Positions 34,958-46,810 of a stretch of DNA of 64,000 nt are shown piece after piece. Under the pieces are notes generated by a model. The model was given only the letters and a program-made list of their open reading frames with translations. It did no database searches and was not told the DNA's origin. Position numbers and translations under genes: made by a program. How positions within the stretch are numbered: the first letter of the stretch is position 1; the number at the start of each line of letters is the position of its first letter. Source of the stretch: Coenobita brevimanus (taxonomy: Eukaryota > Arthropoda > Malacostraca > Decapoda > Coenobitidae); contig CM064655.1 in assembly GCA_032717465.1 (NCBI GenBank), forward strand, positions 22,531,422 to 22,595,421, read 5' to 3'.

Positions 34958-36596
34958 TAAAAATCTTTCTGAGAGCAACATGCGTTAACAGTGCTACACT
35001 CACAATCTCAGGTAGTTATGGACCATATACCTGATGCAGCAAGGTACTGTACCATGGTGTTGGAGGAGATAAGAGGAGATTAAGCCTAAGACGCACTTCA
35101 GTCTCGGGGCTGAGAGATGTAATCAGCAAACATGATTGAATAATAACAGTGGCCAGGATAATAACCCCATCATTATACGACTCTAATAACTTCACACTCG
35201 TTAGTGATGGTGCTGCGGGCCGGCACCCTCAGTCCACCTCATTATCCGTCGTACTGGGTCGTTGTGTTGTTGTGAGCCATGATGTAAGGTGGTTCATTGG
35301 CCTGCCTGCTGGTGCGGTTCTTGGTGATACGCATCTCCCTGGGTTAGTGTGGAGAGTTTAGGGGGGTTCTTTTAATGTTCATCTTGGGTTCACACTGCAG
35401 GTTTTGGCGGTGGAGAGGGGCGCCTTCACGGGGGCACCGACAGAACTAGGCGGCTCTGCTGTCTAATTACACAAGCGTCCCTCAGTTTCTTCCGTATTCC
35501 GAGAAAGGAGGATGGTAGACTGCAGAAAAGGGGCAACTTCAGCCTGCATTCCACCGGGTTCATGTCCAGATGTCCTTAGCGCAACAACAATAACAACAAA
35601 TAAGGGGTTTGTTATAAGGCTCAGTGGTTCATACTCAGGGTTCACCGTAGGATTCTTGTGGGAGGTTCAGCTTTACCTTATGACTTCATTACCTACTGAT
35701 ATGCGTTCCACTGTGTTTGTGTGCATCTCCCACCCTCTTTTTTTTTTTTTTTTTCCCCCTATTGTACTCTCTCTCTCTCTGTCCCTCTCTCACCGAACGT
35801 CCTTTTTCCACCCATCGCTGTCTCTCATTCTCCCTTTCCGAGCAACACGCAATTGATCTCTGTCCGCTCCCCCCCACCTCCACCCCCTCCCCAGCTCCCT
35901 CCCTCACCCCTTCCTCAACCCCCACCCTCTCTCCCTCCTCCGCCCTCACCCCTCTACCTAATCAGGGCCGCTACCCCGTCGAATAAAGGTTATTACGTCG
36001 CTATTAAGGCCTATTTATCAAGCATCTGACTGAACTTACCTCCCCTTCTCCTCCTACCAACCTACCTACTTACTCGACCCTCCAATCAACAACCTTCATC
36101 AGTCTCCTCTTCTCATTAATCTCTCACCGTCTTCTTCACTGTTTATTTCTCTGTGTCTGTTTGCGATGCTGGGATAACTGCTGTAATTAAGTTAATTTCT
36201 ATGTTTATATGTATGCGAGCAAAAGATTTCATGAACGCCTGAACCGATTTAGATAAAGTTTGTCGTGTGCAATCGGCATAAAAAATTCTGTCACCTCTCC
36301 TGCTTCCATGTACTTACAAAAAATCAGTGTTGTGGATCTCCAGCAACCGACACTGACGGCTTCCTTTGGCCTCAGATCAGTGTCCTTAGCGTCATTTGCT
36401 GCCGAAACACCATACTGATTTTCAAGGTCCGTGGAGAAAGAGAGGCGGGGGAAGGGCCATGATTTCTGACGCCGACTGTACTTGTCACTGTATGACTTCG
36501 AGAAGAAATGGTTCGACTTTGGTGCAGATGGATGAGAGTTTAAGGTTACGGATCAAGGTACACTCGTATGTTTAGCCACAGATGAGCACTTTTGAT

Positions 36597-36599
<3 letters not shown>
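34958..36599. other. non-coding stretch
   Basis: No gene recognised. Includes a T19 run (35738-35755), a pyrimidine-rich patch (35756-35960), and an ACAACAATAACAACAAATAA patch at 35583 that may be an old SINE tail. Confidence 0.5.
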
Positions 36600-36642
<43 letters not shown>

Positions 36643-36950
36643 TTCGCTCTTCCTGTCTGTCACATTCCTCTCTCTCCCTCCATATTTCTGCCATCTTGTC
36701 ACCTGTTTGCTTTCTTTTGTAATCCTTTTGTCCCTACGTACTCTCTCACCTCATTCCCCCTCTCTTTCCCAATCATCATTCCTTCATCACTCTCACTCAT
36801 CCTCCACTCTTCTCCCTCCCACTTTCCCTCCCCGTCTCTTTCCCTCTCTCCCAGTCATCATTCTTCCATCAGTCTCACTCTCTCTCTCCACCTCTCTCCC
36901 TCCCACTTTCTCTCCCCGTCACCTGCCACCCATTTTTCATCATTCATTAA
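36600..36950. repeat. (TC)n microsatellite and pyrimidine tract
   Basis: About 19 TC units (36600-36638), then about 300 bp of C/T-rich DNA containing a diverged duplication (CCAATCATCATTCCTTC / CCAGTCATCATTCTTCC). Confidence 0.88.
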
Positions 36951-37592
36951 CTCAATTATGCCCCGCGGTTCACCTTGTTTATCCATCATGAATATCTCAG
37001 ACACGATGGATGCTGGACCAATCAAGCGAGGTAAAACAAGTGAAATCTAATCAACTTGGCAGCCTCGAAAACACCCAGAATGGCTATCAGTTCTACCTAA
37101 AACATGAGCAGACTATATTTCAAGAACAATTTTATTTTTCTCTGGGTAAGAATGTATGTAAAACTTGGAATATCGGTGGCAGATCACAGTACCAAGAGGC
37201 AAGACACACACACATTCAAAACAGGTCGAAGACTATTTTTCATCATGCATTATACTGTAGTCCTTACATCCGACCACTCACACCATACATCCAATCACTA
37301 AAAAAAGATCATACATGCATTCACTCCAGCTTGCTCAAACATTCATTCATTACAGATCCACTGATTCGTAATAGGCCACGCATCCATTCACCCCACTCAC
37401 CATTCGACCCTGATCAAGACGCTGTTACTGGGATACAACTGGGCTGCTTGGACGTGGTTTGCAAGGATGGTTTCCTAATAATCAGCATGAGTATCGGCGA
37501 AGGGATGACTGCTGGCTGGATATTGGGTTGGTATTAGGCAAGAGAGGAGATACGAGAGAGAGAAAAGGGAGAATAGTTTAATCTTAATATTC

Positions 37593-37597
<5 letters not shown>

Positions 37598-37628
<31 letters not shown>

Positions 37629-37719
37629 AAATAAATAAATAAATATATATATAAATAAATATCTATATCTATATCTATATCTATATATCTATATCTATCT
37701 ATCTATATATATATATCTA

Positions 37720-37776
<57 letters not shown>
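37598..37776. repeat. compound (TC)n-(AAAT)n-(TATC)n-(TA)n tract
   Basis: Four microsatellite types in succession. Confidence 0.95.
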
Positions 37777-37779
<3 letters not shown>

Positions 37780-40363
37780 TATCTATAGTTTCACTGGTTG
37801 AGAAAGAGTTATAGGGACCTTTCTGTGATAAACAGATAGATAAATGGACAAACACAGCAATAGACAGGCAGACAGAGAACTAATCACATAAAACAAGAAT
37901 TACGAGGCTACTTAGCATGCCTCCCAGATTGATCTCGACGATAAACTTGCAATTAGTTGAAGATCAGATATGACCATCAGGCTTTTAATTCAATTTGTAT
38001 TTTTTCCCTCCTTTCCTCTCTTTTTTTCCTCTTTACAACGTAGGGAATGCGTCCGACAGACCGTAAGTAATATCGAACTACAAATTTCCTTTTAAACCAC
38101 TCCGTATAACTGCCCCTGATTTTATCATACCCAGACATAACCCGGGACGAGTAACTCTCAGGGTATCAATTCCTCAGACCACCAAAAACCTCCGATCGTC
38201 TCAAGTTAGTGAACGAGATGAACAAGATGAACAGGTGAATATGGTGTACATGTCTTCTTTGAGGCTACGTGTTCAGGCCGATTTTGTATACGGTGATGGC
38301 TTGAAGTTAACTGATTAACAGAAATGTTATATAAATGGAGACTGTCTGCGTAGCATGGGAGCTGGAGGTGGTAGTGGTGGTGGTGGTGATGATGATGGAA
38401 ACGACGAGGTGTAGGCGGGATTTGGAACGAGGAGGTAAGAGCGAGATGGGATGGAGATAGAAAAAGAGTGATGGAAACTGCAGGTATTGTCTAAGTGGCC
38501 ATTAAACATGGTGCAAGTTACCTGAAGGGCAGTGTAAGGGTAAGTGTGAGTGTGATGTTCTTGTGACTTAGTTCCCCTCGTTCTCGTTCTGGGGTCATTG
38601 GAGGAAGAGTTTGACCTGGACTGCCTCTGTGGCGATATCAGTCTCTACAGTCGATCAAGTTCCAGTACTTGGCCAGAGTACTGGTGATGACACTCATGAC
38701 TGAAGACAGGCGAGGCTGACGGGACTATATTGGTCTCCTGGTATCTTTACAATCTGGTGCATCACAACACATAAGCTGACTGCAGAAGCAAGGTGGGCTG
38801 AAACCACTCAGAGAGTTTAAGTGATCCAATGGATCATTATATTCTGACAGGCTGCTGCAACTCGATGACTAGGATGCGGGATGGTGTTATATTATGCTTG
38901 CGCTTCCGCCATCTGGAGGGTCACATCGTTCCACTACATACTTATGGAAGACCTGATGTTCTGCCACATCAGGGAAACTGTGGGTGTGTAAATTTTCTTC
39001 AGACAGCCTCGCACAACAAGGCTAGATGCTGTTGCTACCAGTTTTAGAGCCACCACTGGTGGAAGGTGAGAATGAGTTGCACGAAGTTCAATAATGAAGT
39101 CATCATCGTGGAAACGTGAAATGGGTGATGGAAGTAAGGGCTAGACAGAAATCACTCTCTCCGTGCGAATTACAGAGCATGGCTGAGTGATGGTGACAAA
39201 TGTTGGTGTTTTGAGGCATGACCTGCCGAAATCCAGCAGCGGCACAGGTATGTCTTACGCTTGTCTTGCGTTGATTTTCTCTTTGTATCTTCTATCCCCA
39301 TGTAGTTTTTGATCAAAAACAATTTCTTTTCAGCAATAAACAAATTTTATCTCATGAGATAACTTCCATAGTGGAGAGTATGAAGCATACTCATTTTACC
39401 CCCTCAATATGATGTCTCAAATTCATTCTAGCCACTGCAAGACCGTATAAATCATCGTAAGAGGTACATGTTGTAACAGTTGGATTAAGTTACAAACTTG
39501 CAAAAAGAAAAACGCGAAAACACTTTATTCCCATAGTCGAAGAATGGAAAAATCTGCCTAGCAGCAGGCGTGTCTGGCTGGACCAACAGGCAGGTGCAGT
39601 TAATGAGAGTGATGTTACTGTGTTGTGTGTGAGGCTACAGGTGCGGGGCCAGTAAAGCCATCCACCTGCACGGCTTGTTGTCCACCACCATAACCTGGAT
39701 GGGTTTATGTTGGCCACTCCGCTCTCTCCCGCCCACAAACATGGATGTTGAGATGACCAGGTGCCACGTTCATACAGTTTCTCAGGCCTTAGTTTTGTTG
39801 AAAATTGTCTGATCATACATTTTTCTTCATAATCATATACATTCTTGAGTTTAAGTTGTGTTAAAAATTGCTTGATTTTAGATTTTCGCTCATACTGCTA
39901 CCAAACTCGTCACATCCAAACTATAGTGAAAATTGGAATGAAAAATACGAGATAACCTTCACTGCTACAAAGACAAAAACAATGAGGGCATAACAGAAAG
40001 GAAACAGAACGAAGGAAACAGAAGGCAGTGGACAGAGAAAGAGAAACAAAGAAAGGCAGGAACAGTAAGAAGGATACAATAAGAGACAAAGGAGAGACAA
40101 CCAAAGGGACGTAGGCAGAAGGACCTAAAACGATAAACCGTAAGAATCCTCAAATACTTACTAGGGGGGCAGTCGACTAAATGGGTGGAGGGACAGGGGA
40201 GAAGAGGGAAGATAAGGGGCTTGGAAGGGGGTAAAGGTGGGGGTTTGGAGGGGGGTATTAGTGGGGGTCTTGGGGGAGGGGGGAAGGATGAGGGGCTGGT
40301 AAATTTCATGCACGATGTTGCTCGGATTATGGTCTGTTTGACGAAGCTGTTCTATAACAGTTC
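37777..40363. other. non-coding stretch
   Basis: About 2.6 kb with no recognised protein or repeat. The frames at 38829-39047 (+) and 39490-39816 (-) show no domain. 40185-40300 is G-rich. Confidence 0.5.
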
Positions 40364-40383
40364 TGCGCGCGCGCACACACACG

Positions 40384-40460
<77 letters not shown>

Positions 40461-40479
40461 GCACGCACGCACGCACTTA

Positions 40480-40553
<74 letters not shown>
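40364..40553. repeat. long (CA)n microsatellite with CG interruptions
   Basis: Starts CGCGCGCG, then CA with ACGC units near 40456-40474, then about 35 pure CA units. Confidence 0.97.
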
Positions 40554-40554
<1 letters not shown>

Positions 40555-41064
40555 ATTAGAGCGGTCTCTTCGCTCAAGCATTGAGTTTAGGGAATGAAAA
40601 GAAAATTGATGTTCTCCCTATGAATTTCTACTTAACACTTCATAAAATGTTTTCAAGTGTTAGTTAGATAGATAGATAGATAGACTGACGTGTTAAACGA
40701 GAGAACGGACAACATACCACTGAGCAGAGAACATATCCTAAATTTGCAAAGCATCACAAGAGAAAAGCAAGTGAGTAATAATTGACACGAGAATAATGGG
40801 TGAGTTGAGGGATGGGCAGCGTAATGGCAGGGGACAGGGCAACATAGAGGCGATTTGTTTGTGGTCACCCCTTACGGAATTAAGGCGTCTGGCTATAGAT
40901 AGATTAACAGACAGACAATGGTGAGATAACAGCTTCCAGTACTTGTAAATCTGCGAGACTGATAGCAAGCACCAGAACAACTAGAACAAGATCAATAATA
41001 AAAACATGAACAAAACAGCAAAAACCTGGACAGTAAAGAATGAGAGAAAAAAAAAGGCAGCTGG

Positions 41065-41100
<36 letters not shown>

Positions 41101-41317
41101 ACGAAGATTATTATTATTATGCTAACTGACCGCATAATCACTGGTGTAAAAGAAGGGAAAAAAAAAGACGGAGGGAAAAAAACAAAGAACTATTATTATT
41201 CAAACCAATGGCCTATTGCAAAAATGTACTGGAGAAAAGTGAGTCAGAAGAGAACAAGAAAAGAGTGGCATTCAAGCTGATGAGATATTAGGAAAAACGG
41301 AAAAAAATAAGGGAAAC

Positions 41318-41359
<42 letters not shown>

Positions 41360-42160
41360 CATCAATATTATTATTTTCACTGACGACCTTACAAAGAAGA
41401 ACAGACTGACAGCAAAAACAGACTGACAGCAAGAAAAACTAATTACTCAAACCTTCTAACCCCCCATGAGGAACGTATGGTAAGTCCTGTCACTAGATTT
41501 TACAAGATTTTTAAGGAGAGCCATTCACAAAGGATCTTAACCAATTTTAACCATAAACAAATCCCCTAGCAGTTAAACACCATCATGAATCCTTTCTTTT
41601 GGTCCAACCTTTGACGTTCTCATTCACTCTCGTTCGATTTTTATGTGTTTGGTGGCCTTACAAGTCTGCATGAAAGTATTAAAAAGCGACCTCTATACGC
41701 AACTAAAAGGCAAGAAAAGTTTTAAATATAGTCCCTGGATCCGGCGGTATCTGTACAATAATTAAGTGAGAGATGGATACTGCTAACCACACCTGAGACC
41801 CAATTTAATGCCAGGTAAACTCCACATTTGAAGAGGGAAACGTCTAATAGCTTGAGGGAGCGAATTAGAAACTATACTATTTTTACTCAAACTTGGCCTA
41901 AAACTGCAATCACTCCAACTTCTATGCTGAGTTGTAACAAGAGATTAAATCTAGAATATGATGCTGTTCACGAAGAAGTACTGTGCAAAGGATATAGAGC
42001 CGAAGTATTGTCTTTTTCTGCCACTGAGCTACGTGAAATAAGCTACCAAAGGATGAAAATCTGGGTCAACTTAAGGTGAAAGGAGTATTGTTTATTTATT
42101 GTGGGAGTGTTGCGAGGAAAGGCAGGTAGGACGGCGTGAGGGAGTGTGGACGGATACACA
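40554..42160. other. non-coding stretch with homopolymer and ATT tracts
   Basis: Contains A30 (41068-41097) and (ATT)n (41319-41358). The 83-codon frame at 41828-42079 has no recognisable family; not called. Confidence 0.55.
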
Positions 42161-42165
42161 GGTAA

Positions 42166-42167
<2 letters not shown>

Positions 42168-42205
<38 letters not shown>

Positions 42206-42360
42206 GATTAGGGACACTGGAGGGAGAGAAGAAAGGTTGGACAAAAAGGCTGGAGAGAAAGGTCAAAGAGAAAGGTTGTAGACAAAGGCTGGAGAGAAAG
42301 GTTGGAGAGAAAGGATGGAGAGAAGGGTTGAAGAGAAGGGATGGAGAGAGGAGTGAAGGG
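42168..42360. repeat. (GA)n microsatellite plus GGTTGGAGAGAAA minisatellite
   Basis: GA units (42168-42201), then an imperfect repeat of about 13 bp, GGTTGGAGAGAAA and variants, to about 42360. Confidence 0.88.
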
Positions 42361-42554
42361 GTGGAAAGAGGTCTGGCCAATGGGATAGGTGCAAAAGGGA
42401 GACGTGGAAAAGAGAACAAGAGAAGGTATAAAGAGAACAGATGAAGAGGAGACGCGTGAAGAGCATGGGTGAGCAGGAAAGAGGCGATGAGGAGCAAGGA
42501 TGAAGAGGAGAGGGGTGAAACAGAGAAAGAATGTAAAGAAGTAGTAAGCGAAAG

Positions 42555-42612
42555 ATGTGAGGAAGAGGAGGAGGAGGAGGAGGAGGAGGAGGAGGAGAAG
42601 GAGGAGGAGAGA
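42555..42612. repeat. (GGA)n tract
   Basis: About 18 GGA/GAA triplets. Confidence 0.93.
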
Positions 42613-42974
42613 AGAGGAGGTGTGAGATCCGCAGGGCGCCGCGCCGTACCACAAAGCTAGGGGGCCACACAAAGCAACAGGGGTTATGGAGGGCCAACTG
42701 CATCGTTTTCACTGCCGGCACTGCAGCTGGGGCATTACCTGCATCATAAGACGGCAGGTAGACGAGAGTGACGCGTGCTTACTCTCCTCTCAGACTCGTT
42801 TTTGATGTTCTGGGAGATTTGGTTTAACTGTTTACTACGCCCATACCGACCGACCTACGATAAGCCAGATTAGACGGTTCATATTAACAGGGTGTACTCG
42901 TTCTGTCCTGATTCACCACGTTTCACCGTCCTAGCCTATTCTGCCTACTCTTCTCCGCCAAGCCCATTAATTTT

Positions 42975-42975
<1 letters not shown>

Positions 42976-43007
<32 letters not shown>

Positions 43008-43029
43008 TACTACTACTACGACTGTTACA

Positions 43030-43068
<39 letters not shown>
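42976..43068. repeat. (ACT)n-(ATT)n triplet tract
   Basis: ACT units, a short break, then about 13 ATT units. Confidence 0.95.
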
Positions 43069-43069
<1 letters not shown>

Positions 43070-43391
43070 TTCTTTTACCCCATCGATCATCAATCCCAAA
43101 CCCTCCACCGTCACCCCTACCCCCAGAAAACTCCCGCCCCATCCCCCTTTCAACCCCAACCCCCCCTACCCCTCCTCATAACCCCCCTCCAAGAAACTGG
43201 ACTGTGTTTCTTGTCTCTATACTGGATTTCTTTTTTCTTTCTTTCTTTCTTTTTTTTCTCCCGTCATCCATTATCACAGGATGTAATTAAATCTGGTTCA
43301 TGAATCTATTACGTAGGGTTTCAGTCAAGAGGTGGCTCCTGTGATTGGTCTGTAGTGAGGGAGATGGTTAATAGATGCCGTTGATTTATTG

Positions 43392-43393
<2 letters not shown>

Positions 43394-43424
<31 letters not shown>
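43394..43424. repeat. (GT)n microsatellite
   Basis: About 15 GT units. Confidence 0.96.
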
Positions 43425-43427
<3 letters not shown>

Positions 43428-43839
43428 AGTCACCAGTGTGTTTTATTCACCCTGCAAGTCACCCTCTTCGCTTCCAGACACACTTTCATTTTACCCACAA
43501 TAATTAAAGTGAAAGTAAAATAAGAAACTATCTTACCTAAGAAACTGAATTCTTTCGGTACAATGACATTCTATATTATTTACAGTATGTATTCCCTGGA
43601 CGATTTTTATACAGCTTAATAAAATCGTCTCGTCGTAAAGGAATGAGAAACAACACCTGCTAACTTTTTCAGTGTATTATTTTATTTTTTCTTGCAACAG
43701 ACAGACGGTTTTATTCATACTTTGCAAGATAGTGATGGGGTTAAAGGAAATTATTTTTAGCTTCTGTGCAAATGTTAAAGTCGCCTGACAGGGAACAAGT
43801 TGACCTGAAATGACAATAACATCAGTAAGAATGTGAGTA

Positions 43840-44495
43840 CTTATCCCTCAGTCTTATCCCCTCTCCCATCTCCTCCGTCATCCCATCTTCCTCTCTCGTG
43901 CCCAGCCCTGTTCCTACCCCCCTCCTCTCTTTCTTACCTTCTCCGTTTTTCCTTTCCCCTCCTTCTCCCATCCGTATTTCCCCTTCTTTCCCTCAAGACC
44001 CAAATTTCCCCTGTCCCGTCCCTTTCTCCCTCCCTCACCTCAGCTTCCCCTGTCCCCTCCTTTCCGAGATTCCAGTTTTCCCCATCCCCTATCCTCCCCT
44101 CTTCCCCTCTCCCCCCTTTCATCTCCCTCCCTTTCCTCTCGTGGACGCAGCAGAAATAGTGTCACGAGTCTCACTCCACTTCACTTGACCTCTTCCACTT
44201 TCTTACACCTCTCCTTCTCGTTTCTTTTCCCCTCCCTCCCTTTCCTGTCTTCTTTCTTCTTTCCTCTTTCCAATCACCTCTCTTTTTCCTCTTCCCCAAC
44301 CCTCTCACACACTTCGCAATCCCTTTTATTCGGCCCTCTCTTTTGCACCTCCCTACCTCTCCCTTCTCCCCTCCCTTCCTCCCTCTCTCCCTCTTTCCTC
44401 TCCTCTGCCCCCTCGATGGCTTGCTCTCTTCCCCCCCCCCTCTATTTTCCTTCTCACCGTGGGCTCAAGAAAAATAGTCTGAGTCAACCCCTCCC

Positions 44496-44546
<51 letters not shown>

Positions 44547-44955
44547 CATCCCCAACGGAGATAATTACGAGTTACGAGTTCTTACCTCTCCCTTCCTCAC
44601 CTCACCCAGTTATCTTCTCCCTCTCCCACTTTCTATCCCTCTCTCTTTCCCTGCCTCTCCTCCTCACCACCAAATACGCTCTTTCTCTATACCTCCTGTC
44701 CTCTCCTCTCCTTCTCTCCATACCTCCTTTAATCTCCTCTCTTTCTCTCCCTACCTCCCCTTCCCTCCACCCCTTCTCTCTTGTTCCTCTCACTGTTTCC
44801 AGCAAAATATTTCAAACCCCTTCCCTCCCCACCCCACCTTTTTCTTTTCTTTCTTCCTCCCTGCTTCATCTCTCCCTTACCCTTTTTCTCCTCTCCTTCC
44901 CCCCTCCTCCCTCCCCTCCTCTCTCCCTCATTCTGGACTCGGCAGACACAGTCAA

Positions 44956-44990
<35 letters not shown>
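43840..44990. repeat. 1.15-kb polypyrimidine tract
   Basis: Very strong C/T bias on the plus strand over about 1.1 kb, with pure TC cores at 44500-44542 and 44959-44989. All large open frames here (Ser/Pro/Leu-rich on +, Arg/Glu/Gly-rich on -) are composition artefacts. Confidence 0.92.
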
Positions 44991-44992
<2 letters not shown>

Positions 44993-46225
44993 CATCCTGG
45001 TAGCGCCTGCTTTGTCCTGGGAACAAAAGACGCGATAAATTACAAACGTGACACTGATTTTGAAAGCGTAACATTTTTTATACGAAGGAAAAATTTTACG
45101 CTCCGTTAATGCATTGTTTATATCATTATGTTTAACTGCTTTTGTGATGGCGATTTTACGCCCGACTGATTTATTGTTCTTGCTATTGATGAGAGAGTAA
45201 CAGGGTTGGCATGAGCTTGATGATGATGATGATGATGATGCTAGTTCATTTATCTTTGGAGTAGTTTCACGCAGGGTTAATATACAGTTTCTGCCATTTA
45301 TTTTTGAGTAATGTGTTTAGGGTGATGGTGATGGCGGTTCATTTTGAGAGCAGTTTTACACTTTGATAATAATATTTTTCTTAATGAAACCTGCCTCGCG
45401 GTGTGAAGATGAAAGCCTCGATGCAACATTATTTTTCGCTCCACCTAGAGTGAGGCGGAGAGGTGAGTCAAGAGTGGGACGCGCGGGGGGGGAGGTCGAC
45501 GGGGGTGGGGGTGATGAGGAGAGAAGAAGGAATGTTGTTCTTGAGAAGGAGTGTCGGACTGGAGGGAAAGAGATTATGAGGAGGGAAGGGAGGGGTCATG
45601 AGGGAGGGAGAAAGGAGGGGGGGTTGTCATGCACAGAGAGAGGGAGGCTGTGGGTGACACCATGACTATGCACACTTACCTCATACACCGTCTGGCCTTA
45701 ACTCTATAGACATGCCGGAAAAATAGGCAGGCTTTAAATGAGACGTACAAATGGATAATGAAATACGTTACACAGCGACATTCCTGCCCTGGCCTGCCCA
45801 AAATACCGCGCTTGTGTTTACTCCACTGGTATTTGAGAGCACATAAAAAAAAAAATAATAATAATCTTCCCTTTCTTAATTCCATCATCCGTGCACTTTT
45901 TTCCTATCTAATTAACACCAAGAGATTTTCATTAATTTCAGAGGGACCCAAGACCATTAAGCCTCAAGGGAACGAGATGTCTATTTTAATCTATCTAAAA
46001 CCAGACGATTTTATTCGCTACTAGAAAACTGACTGAATTCTGGGGATAAGAAAATGATCTAGTTTTATTCCCAAAATCTCAGGGGGTAACCTGTCTATTC
46101 AGTCTTGCACCAGCTACCCGTAGACGATTTTAGGCTACCCCGCTCTGTGAAACCTCCTGTGGTCCAAGGAAATAAAATCTAACCAGAGGATTTTCTTAAC
46201 TGAGCAAATCGTCTGATGGGGGCAA

Positions 46226-46227
<2 letters not shown>
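44991..46227. other. non-coding stretch
   Basis: No gene recognised. 45485-45515 has runs of 8, 5 and 5 G with short loops. AGACGATTTT motifs occur at 46002 and 46122. Confidence 0.5.

Positions 46228-46268
<41 letters not shown>
46228..46268. repeat. (AAT)n microsatellite
   Basis: About 13 AAT units. Confidence 0.95.
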
Positions 46269-46269
<1 letters not shown>

Positions 46270-46489
46270 ACAAGCGGTACAGTCTCTCTATGAAGTAACG
46301 AGTCAACACGTTTCACACTCTAGCCAGCCTCTCGTTGTTGGGTTATCACTAATTTCTCGGGTTTGTGACAAGGAAAGTGTGGTGTGTTCATTATTCTGAC
46401 ATGATACCACGTCATGAAGTAATCCTGCATCATTTGCCAGGAGTTATGGGCCTTCTAACAGGGAAAAAAAGGCCCTAACTAAACATTTG

Positions 46490-46810
46490 GCGGGGTTGGT
46501 TGGGTGTATGGGGATGGGTGGGTGAGTGAGGTTGATGGGTGGGGATGGATGGATGAGTCGAAGGCAGGGGATGGGTGGGTGAGTGTGGTTGATGGATGGG
46601 GATGGATGGATGGGAGGAGATGGGTGGATGAGTGTGGTTGATGGATGGGTAGCAAGGGATGGATGGTTGTGGTTGATGGGTGGGCGGAAGGGAATGAGTG
46701 GGTGACAGAGACTGTGTGGGTGTGGGTGACGGAGGTTTGGGAGGTCCTGGCTGATGGGTGGATGACAGGGGATGGGTGGATGACAGGGGATAGGTGGATG
46801 GGTGTGGTTA
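46490..46810. repeat. degenerate GGGTGGATG repeat
   Basis: G-rich imperfect repeats of GATGGGTGGATGAGTGTGG over about 320 bp, ending near GACGCCTGACGTCAGC. Confidence 0.85.

Noticed and set aside
37010..37537. 175-codon plus-strand frame
   Set aside because: No domain, and composition unremarkable; likely chance in a stop-poor stretch.
38662..38684. CCAGTACT...AGTACTGG inverted repeat
   Set aside because: Only 8 bp with no related copies seen; expected by chance at this scale.
41828..42079. 83-codon plus-strand frame
   Set aside because: Normal composition, but no family motif, no neighbouring exons seen; not enough to call.
43833..45003. Ser/Pro/Leu-rich frames up to 272 codons
   Set aside because: A pure C/T strand contains no stop codons by composition; not evidence of coding.
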